The notes under the pieces are model-generated. The model saw nothing but the letters and a program-made list of their open reading frames with translations. It was not told the origin of the DNA and made no database searches. The translations under genes were made by a program, and so were the position numbers. A stretch of 9,953 nt of DNA, taken from NCBI RefSeq assembly GCF_001602625.1, contig NZ_LECR01000090.1, positions 44,393 to 54,345 on the forward strand, in the 5' to 3' direction. This DNA comes from Sodalis-like endosymbiont of Proechinophthirus fluctus (GTDB lineage Bacteria > Pseudomonadota > Gammaproteobacteria > Enterobacterales > Enterobacteriaceae). Shown in pieces: positions 6,666 through 9,953 of this stretch; positions within the stretch are counted from its first letter, which is position 1, and the number at the start of each line of letters is the position of its first letter.

Positions 6666-7319
6666 ATCTCCCCCAGGTTGGCTTATAAGTTATGGGCGAC
6701 AGCGCTAAAACCCCTTATGATAGGCAGCGCAACGGTGGAGCCCCTGAGGCGCCCTGAAAATTTCAGGATAGGTTATCAGAAAGAGTCAGTCAGTATGATA
6801 TTGGCAAAATAGCACCGTCTACTGTAGAAACACTCCCATTTATCTAACACCAGCGGACGCCTGCCCTGCCTTCCAGTAGGGTAATGTAGATTGCTTGGGC
6901 CATTTGGAATCCTGACTACTCTGCCGCTCTGTTTGCAGGGAAATGTGCGGGTGTTGACCGACGGGCGCGATCTCAACCTGACTAACTCTTTCTACCTAGC
7001 GCCGCGCGAATTTGCACAGTCCTATGTCCCGTTTGTCAGCGACGTGCTAGCACGATTTAGCCAGGCGGACAAACTCTTACCTGCAGCGACCGTGACGCCA
7101 GTGTCGATTTTCTGGTCGACACACCCTTGGACTGCCCAGATCGGTGATCGCCCTCTTTCTTGACTACCACTACCGCCTGCCCATGACGATAATACCCATC
7201 AGCGCGCAAACGGCAGCTCGTCAGCAGTAAACCGCTGACCTTTAGCTAATCACTTGATGCTGGTGAAGGTCGCCATCGATAGCTGAATCTGGGCTGGCGC
7301 TCCGCCAGCCCATCACTAA
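6666..7319 (+). pseudogene. ssuA: Aliphatic sulfonate-binding protein SsuA, internally deleted
   Basis: Periplasmic binding protein of the SsuABC sulfonate importer. A degenerate leader (KLWATALKPLMIGSATVEPL, about 6687-6746) precedes ENFRIGYQKESVSMILAK (6756-6809), the mature N-terminus, followed by two TAG stops. At about 6820-6833 the text jumps to PIYLTPADACPAFQ, a TAG, then GNVDC. After small frameshifts WAIWNPDYSAAL can be restored, then GNVRVLTDGRDLNLTNSFYL and APREFAQSYVPFVSDVL (6940-7060). The tail reads YHYRLPMTIIPISAQTAARQ and ends IWAGAPPAHH with a stop at 7317-7319. Against the E. coli protein (about 319 residues, recalled) roughly 110 residues between the first lobe and YLTPADA are missing. 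The 5' boundary is approximate. It is followed by ssuD as in E. coli. Identity is secure and function is lost. Confidence 0.87.
7291..7311 (+). other. Perfect GC-rich hairpin at the ssuA-ssuD junction
   Basis: GGGCTGGCG (7291-7299), loop CTC, CGCCAGCCC (7303-7311): a perfect 9-bp stem with eight G-C pairs and one T-A pair. It lies in the last codons of ssuA and ends seven bases before the ssuD Shine-Dalgarno. No T-run follows, so it is not an intrinsic terminator. Its position suggests an intercistronic element affecting mRNA stability or ssuA/ssuD expression ratio. A stem this stable also survives in an otherwise damaged gene. Confidence 0.6.
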
Positions 7320-7329
7320 GGAGAAACAC

Positions 7330-8370
7330 ATGAGCTTATCCCTATTCTGACTTCTACCTACCCACGGTGGCGGCCACTATCTCGGCACTGCCGAAGGTGC
7401 GCATCCGGTCGATCACAGCTATTTGCAACAAATTGCCCAAGTGGCAGATCGACTCGGCTTTGGCGGCGTACTGATCCCGACGAGACGCTCTTGCAAAGAT
7501 GCCTGACTGGCGGCGACTTCGCTTATCCCAGTGACGCAGCGCCTACGCTTATTGGTAGGTTTGCACCCCGACATAATTTCACCCGCCTAGGCAGAGCGCC
7601 AGGCGGCCACGCTCGATTTCTTGTCCAATGACCGCGCGCTGTTAAATTTGATTACCGGTATCAATCCAGAAGAATTGGTCTGTGATGGCGTGTTTCATGA
7701 CCACCGGCAAGCGCTATGTGGAATCCACGGAATTCATCCATGTTTAGAGACGCGCGTTGCCGGTGCAGCAGCCGCGTCCGCTGCTTTAGTTCTTCAGAAG
7801 AGACATTAGCCGCTGGTGAAAGAAAAAATCGATGGCGTACGAACGCTGGCCGCTACCCAAAAGGTGGGTAAGTCCAGTTCAGTATCTTTTTACATATCAT
7901 CGTGCGCGAGACTACCGAAGTAGCATGATACGTGCCGCTGACCGGCTCATTGCCCGCATCAATGATGCCACCATCGCTAAAGCCCATCTGGCGTTTGCCA
8001 ACACCAATTCCGTTAGCCAACGGCGCATGGCCGCATTACACGGCGGGGCCCCCGCCGTGATCAGCTCGAAATTAGCCCCAATCTGTGGGCCGGCATGGGG
8101 CCCTCCCCCGTGCGCAGCAACGCGGGCACAGGCTATGGCAGGAGATGGTCCTACCATAGCCTGTACGGATGCAGGAGTATGTCGAACTGGGTATTGACAT
8201 CCTTATCCTATCAAATTATCCCCACTTGAAAGAAATGTACATGGTGAATGAGTTATTGTTTCCCTCATCTCGATGTACGAGTGCCAAACATTCCGCTACC
8301 GCAGGTGGAGCAACCCCAATGGGAAGCAGTCACTAATGACTTCGTACCCGGGCGCGCCGGCGTTGGTTAA
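7330..8370 (+). pseudogene. ssuD: FMNH2-dependent alkanesulfonate monooxygenase SsuD, broken
   Basis: SsuD releases sulfite from alkanesulfonates using FMNH2 supplied by SsuE, in the cytoplasm. The start ATG 7330 lies six bases after AAGGAG (7318-7323). One frame runs to about 7708: MSLSLF, TGA (a Trp in the family), [54 protein letters not shown] (Trp again), then [21 protein letters not shown] frameshift gives [19 protein letters not shown] deletion of about 20 codons leads to VQQPRPPL, and a second, of about 12, to LVKEKIDGVRTLAA. Later blocks are [41 protein letters not shown] and [19 protein letters not shown], ending [15 protein letters not shown] with a stop at 8368-8370. About 1040 bp remain against about 1146 in E. 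coli. Stops, frameshifts and deletions exclude function. Confidence 0.92.
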
Positions 8371-8556
8371 TTGTACCTCTTCCATAGCCGAGGACAACTC
8401 ATCGCCATAGCTTGGTGGGGTAGTGCTCCTTGTAAAACGATCGCCAGATGTGCCGCCTAGCATTATGCTGTATCGGACAGCAGACTCGTCTTTTAGGCGA
8501 GAGATGACACGCCAAGTGAATACTGTGTTAGTAGTGAATCGGTCTAAGGGGCCCAT
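8359..8556 (-). CDS. Possible small open frame of unknown origin, doubtful
   Basis: A stop-free minus-strand frame reads MGPLDRFTTNTVFTWRVISR, LKDESAVRYSIMLGGTSGDR and FTRSTTPPSYGDELSSAMEE, with a plausible amino-acid mix. It runs on into the antisense of the ssuD 3' end (open to 8296), where it is surely accidental. No Shine-Dalgarno stands out before the ATG (8554-8556). It has no stop in a neighbourhood where stops are dense, and its composition differs from flanking remnants. It might be a fragment brought in by rearrangement, possibly phage-derived, or chance. I do not recognise the family. Confidence 0.2.
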
Positions 8557-9339
8557 TCAAGCCCGTTCCCCTTGGATAGAAACAAGAAGTGCAAATTAAT
8601 GTCTATATATGAAATATAAATTTCCTATTTAACGTTATTAAAGTTCCTTATATTCACCGCTAGCTATCGTCTCATTCAAAGTGCCGCAACCTACCCAGAT
8701 GGTAATAACATGGTAATAATATAGTGTAAAGCGGAACACCCGCATGATCATACCTCGTGCCTGCTCCCTTGCGTGGCGCTTTTCCCTTAATCGCACAGCT
8801 TCACGTCTCCTGGTCAACCGGGCGCTGCTTTGGGCTGTATTGCCGCAAATTCCGTCCTATCATACTTAAGATACCAAATATAAATAATATGTTGACGTTT
8901 TGTCGAGGACCTGAGAGGTATGGCGTTACCCATCAAGGCTTCCCTAATCGGCGTATAGTGCGACCCGGCCGCGACGCGGTGAACATTATCACCAAGTGCC
9001 AGACTAACCAATAGCAAGGCGCTTGCAATACATACCTATTGCAATTACTGCAACATAAAATAGATGGTTTAATGCACAATACAGCGTATCGATAGCCAGC
9101 AGCGCCATAACCTCTCCGAGGCGCACAAGTTTTGGCCTGCGACGTCAAGGCCTTTTCCTGTAGCTGATACTGGTCAAGAAACACCCCGACTGCGCGTGCG
9201 CGCAGGTGGTATTACAGCGCACCACGAGCAGCCTCAATCCGGGCAGGTTACTTACAGCGTCGCGCGCTGGATTTATTAGGCATCGATGATACTGGCACTC
9301 TGCGCTGGCAGGGTCTAGCACAGCGGCGGGAGAGACACC
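8371..9339. other. Decayed region without a firm gene between ssuD and the racemase gene
   Basis: ssuC and ssuB, the usual next genes of the operon, are not recognisable. 8371-8556 holds an open minus-strand frame described separately. 8580-8730 is AT-rich and looks intergenic. On the minus strand near 8915-8960, YTPIREALMGNAIPL weakly recalls the recognition helix of FadR-type GntR regulators, in a position fit for a divergent regulator of the racemase gene; too short to call. On the plus strand 9240-9320 reads YLQRRALDLLGIDDTGTLRW, protein-like but not assigned. Confidence 0.45.
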
Positions 9340-9953
9340 GTGAACACCGGCCGTAGCGTCATCCGGATGATGCATGGGCTGCTCATCGGCATTATCTTGC
9401 TGGACACCATCTTTGAACGGTTATCATCCATACCTCATACTTGGCCGTTTCCGGTGCAATTTCATGTAATGCGCAGCGTCAGTCCCGCGGACGTGATCAC
9501 CAGCGATCCCCCCACACGTCGTTAGTCGCCTTTTACACCACCATCGACGAATTGGTGGTGCTCGGGATCAGTATTACCACCAGCTGCTGCTTTTTTCTGG
9601 AGTTCAGCAGACGCTAAGCGCCTATGCTTAGGTGCCGTTTCTCTCCTCCGCGATACTGAAAATCCCGTTTATCGAGCGCATCCTGCCGGCGGGCCAGGGG
9701 CCAGCATGCCGGTATCATGGTCTCCGACAGTGAAGCGCTGCGCGAGGAATACCTGGTATCCATTGACGTCAGCTAGAATCTGCCGTGGGTCATCATGGCG
9801 GCGGGTGGCGAGGTTAAGTAGCTATTGTGCATGAACCAGCAAAGTAAGGTGCCGACCCGGTACGAGCAGGAGTAAAAAGTACTGGCCACCGTGCACCGGC
9901 TGCTGTGCTGACGTCGTATCCAGAGGTCGGGGTAATCGTTTGTGAATATGCGA
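9340..9953 (+). pseudogene. Aspartate/glutamate racemase-family protein, broken, 3' end outside window
   Basis: Cofactor-independent Asp/Glu/hydantoin racemase superfamily, two-cysteine catalysis. The start GTG 9340 is behind GGGAGAG (9329-9335). Residues 1-62 are open: IILLDTIFERL, then HTWPFPVQFHVMRSVSPADV and ITSDPP, matching a subgroup with the pattern G-IMLDT-FPR--GD-GN-TWPFPV. After a stop at 9523-9525 and a shift come FYTTIDELVVLGISITTSCC (about 9530-9590; first catalytic Cys in TTSC), FLEF, a stop, VPFLSSAILKIPFIERILPA (about 9632-9691), AGIMVSDSEALREEYLVSID, TAG, NLPWVIMAAGGEVK, TAG, and YPEVGVIVCEYA at the edge. There the usual VLEC-N motif appears to have Tyr (TAT) at the second catalytic Cys, one transition from TGT. 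At least three frameshifts and five stops. The order of blocks makes the family firm; the substrate is unknown. Confidence 0.75.

Noticed and set aside
6891..7163. 90-codon plus-strand open frame as a complete small gene
   Set aside because: Its text is the middle of SsuA; the apparent start is an artefact of a frameshift.
7832..8197. 121-codon plus-strand open frame as a separate gene
   Set aside because: It lies wholly within ssuD. Parts of it (AADRLIARINDATIAKAHLAF, split over the limit of one block) follow SsuD order, so it is a surviving frame of the pseudogene.
6756..9953. Frequent TAG codons inside otherwise readable genes, suggesting amber recoding or suppression
   Set aside because: The same genes also carry frameshifts, TGA and TAA stops and internal deletions, and the one intact gene uses TAG as its own terminator. 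Decay explains it more simply.
1..9953. Poor sequence quality as the cause of the many frameshifts
   Set aside because: A 747-bp gene is error-free in frame, and large in-gene deletions and tandem duplications are not typical base-calling errors. Read data could still change single lesions.
1..9953. CRISPR array, tRNA, rRNA, insertion sequence or prophage module
   Set aside because: No spaced direct repeats, tRNA-like cloverleaf, rRNA sequence, transposase motif or terminal inverted repeats were found on either strand.

Overview
The window reads as a decaying stretch of an enterobacterial chromosome, most like the genomes of recently host-restricted insect symbionts of the Sodalis type. That placement is inferred: the recognisable remnants (SsuA, SsuD, AmiA, a HutC-like regulator) resemble enterobacterial proteins when compared from memory, and nearly every gene is broken by frameshifts, in-frame stops and internal deletions. 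Only one open reading frame, the GntR/HutC-type regulator at 3669-4415, looks intact. Most other open frames here are chance shadows of dead genes.

Layout. (1) 1-272 (+): tail of a PQQ-dependent dehydrogenase, frameshifted. (2) 345-3427 (-): a dead operon read right to left: aldehyde dehydrogenase N-terminal part, C-terminal tail of an ABC solute-binding protein, ABC ATPase, first permease, and a second permease with its middle deleted. It resembles the polyamine/phosphonate type of importer paired with an aldehyde-oxidising enzyme. (3) 3428-3668: AT-rich divergent control region. (4) 3669-4415 (+): the intact HutC-like regulator, presumably the former repressor of the divergent catabolic operon. 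(5) 4416-5514: over 1 kb of unreadable decayed DNA with short tandem duplications. (6) 5515-6395 (+): N-acetylmuramoyl-L-alanine amidase amiA, broken. (7) 6396-6665: nothing recognised. (8) 6666-8370 (+): ssuA and ssuD of the alkanesulfonate utilisation operon, both broken, with a perfect GC-rich hairpin at their junction and the ssuD Shine-Dalgarno still present. (9) 8371-9339: no firm gene; one foreign-looking short minus-strand frame. (10) 9340-9953 (+): Asp/Glu racemase-family gene, broken and running off the window.

How the genes worked together. The left half was probably one regulated unit: an importer bringing in an amine-like or phosphonate-like solute, an aldehyde dehydrogenase oxidising its product, and a GntR-family sensor controlling both. 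The right half held sulfur scavenging from sulfonates (SsuA binding protein, SsuD FMNH2-dependent monooxygenase). Almost all of this capacity is lost. I found no convincing new biological system. The points of interest are the decay patterns, the surviving orphan regulator and its control region, the ssuA-ssuD hairpin, and the high density of CTAG tetranucleotides.
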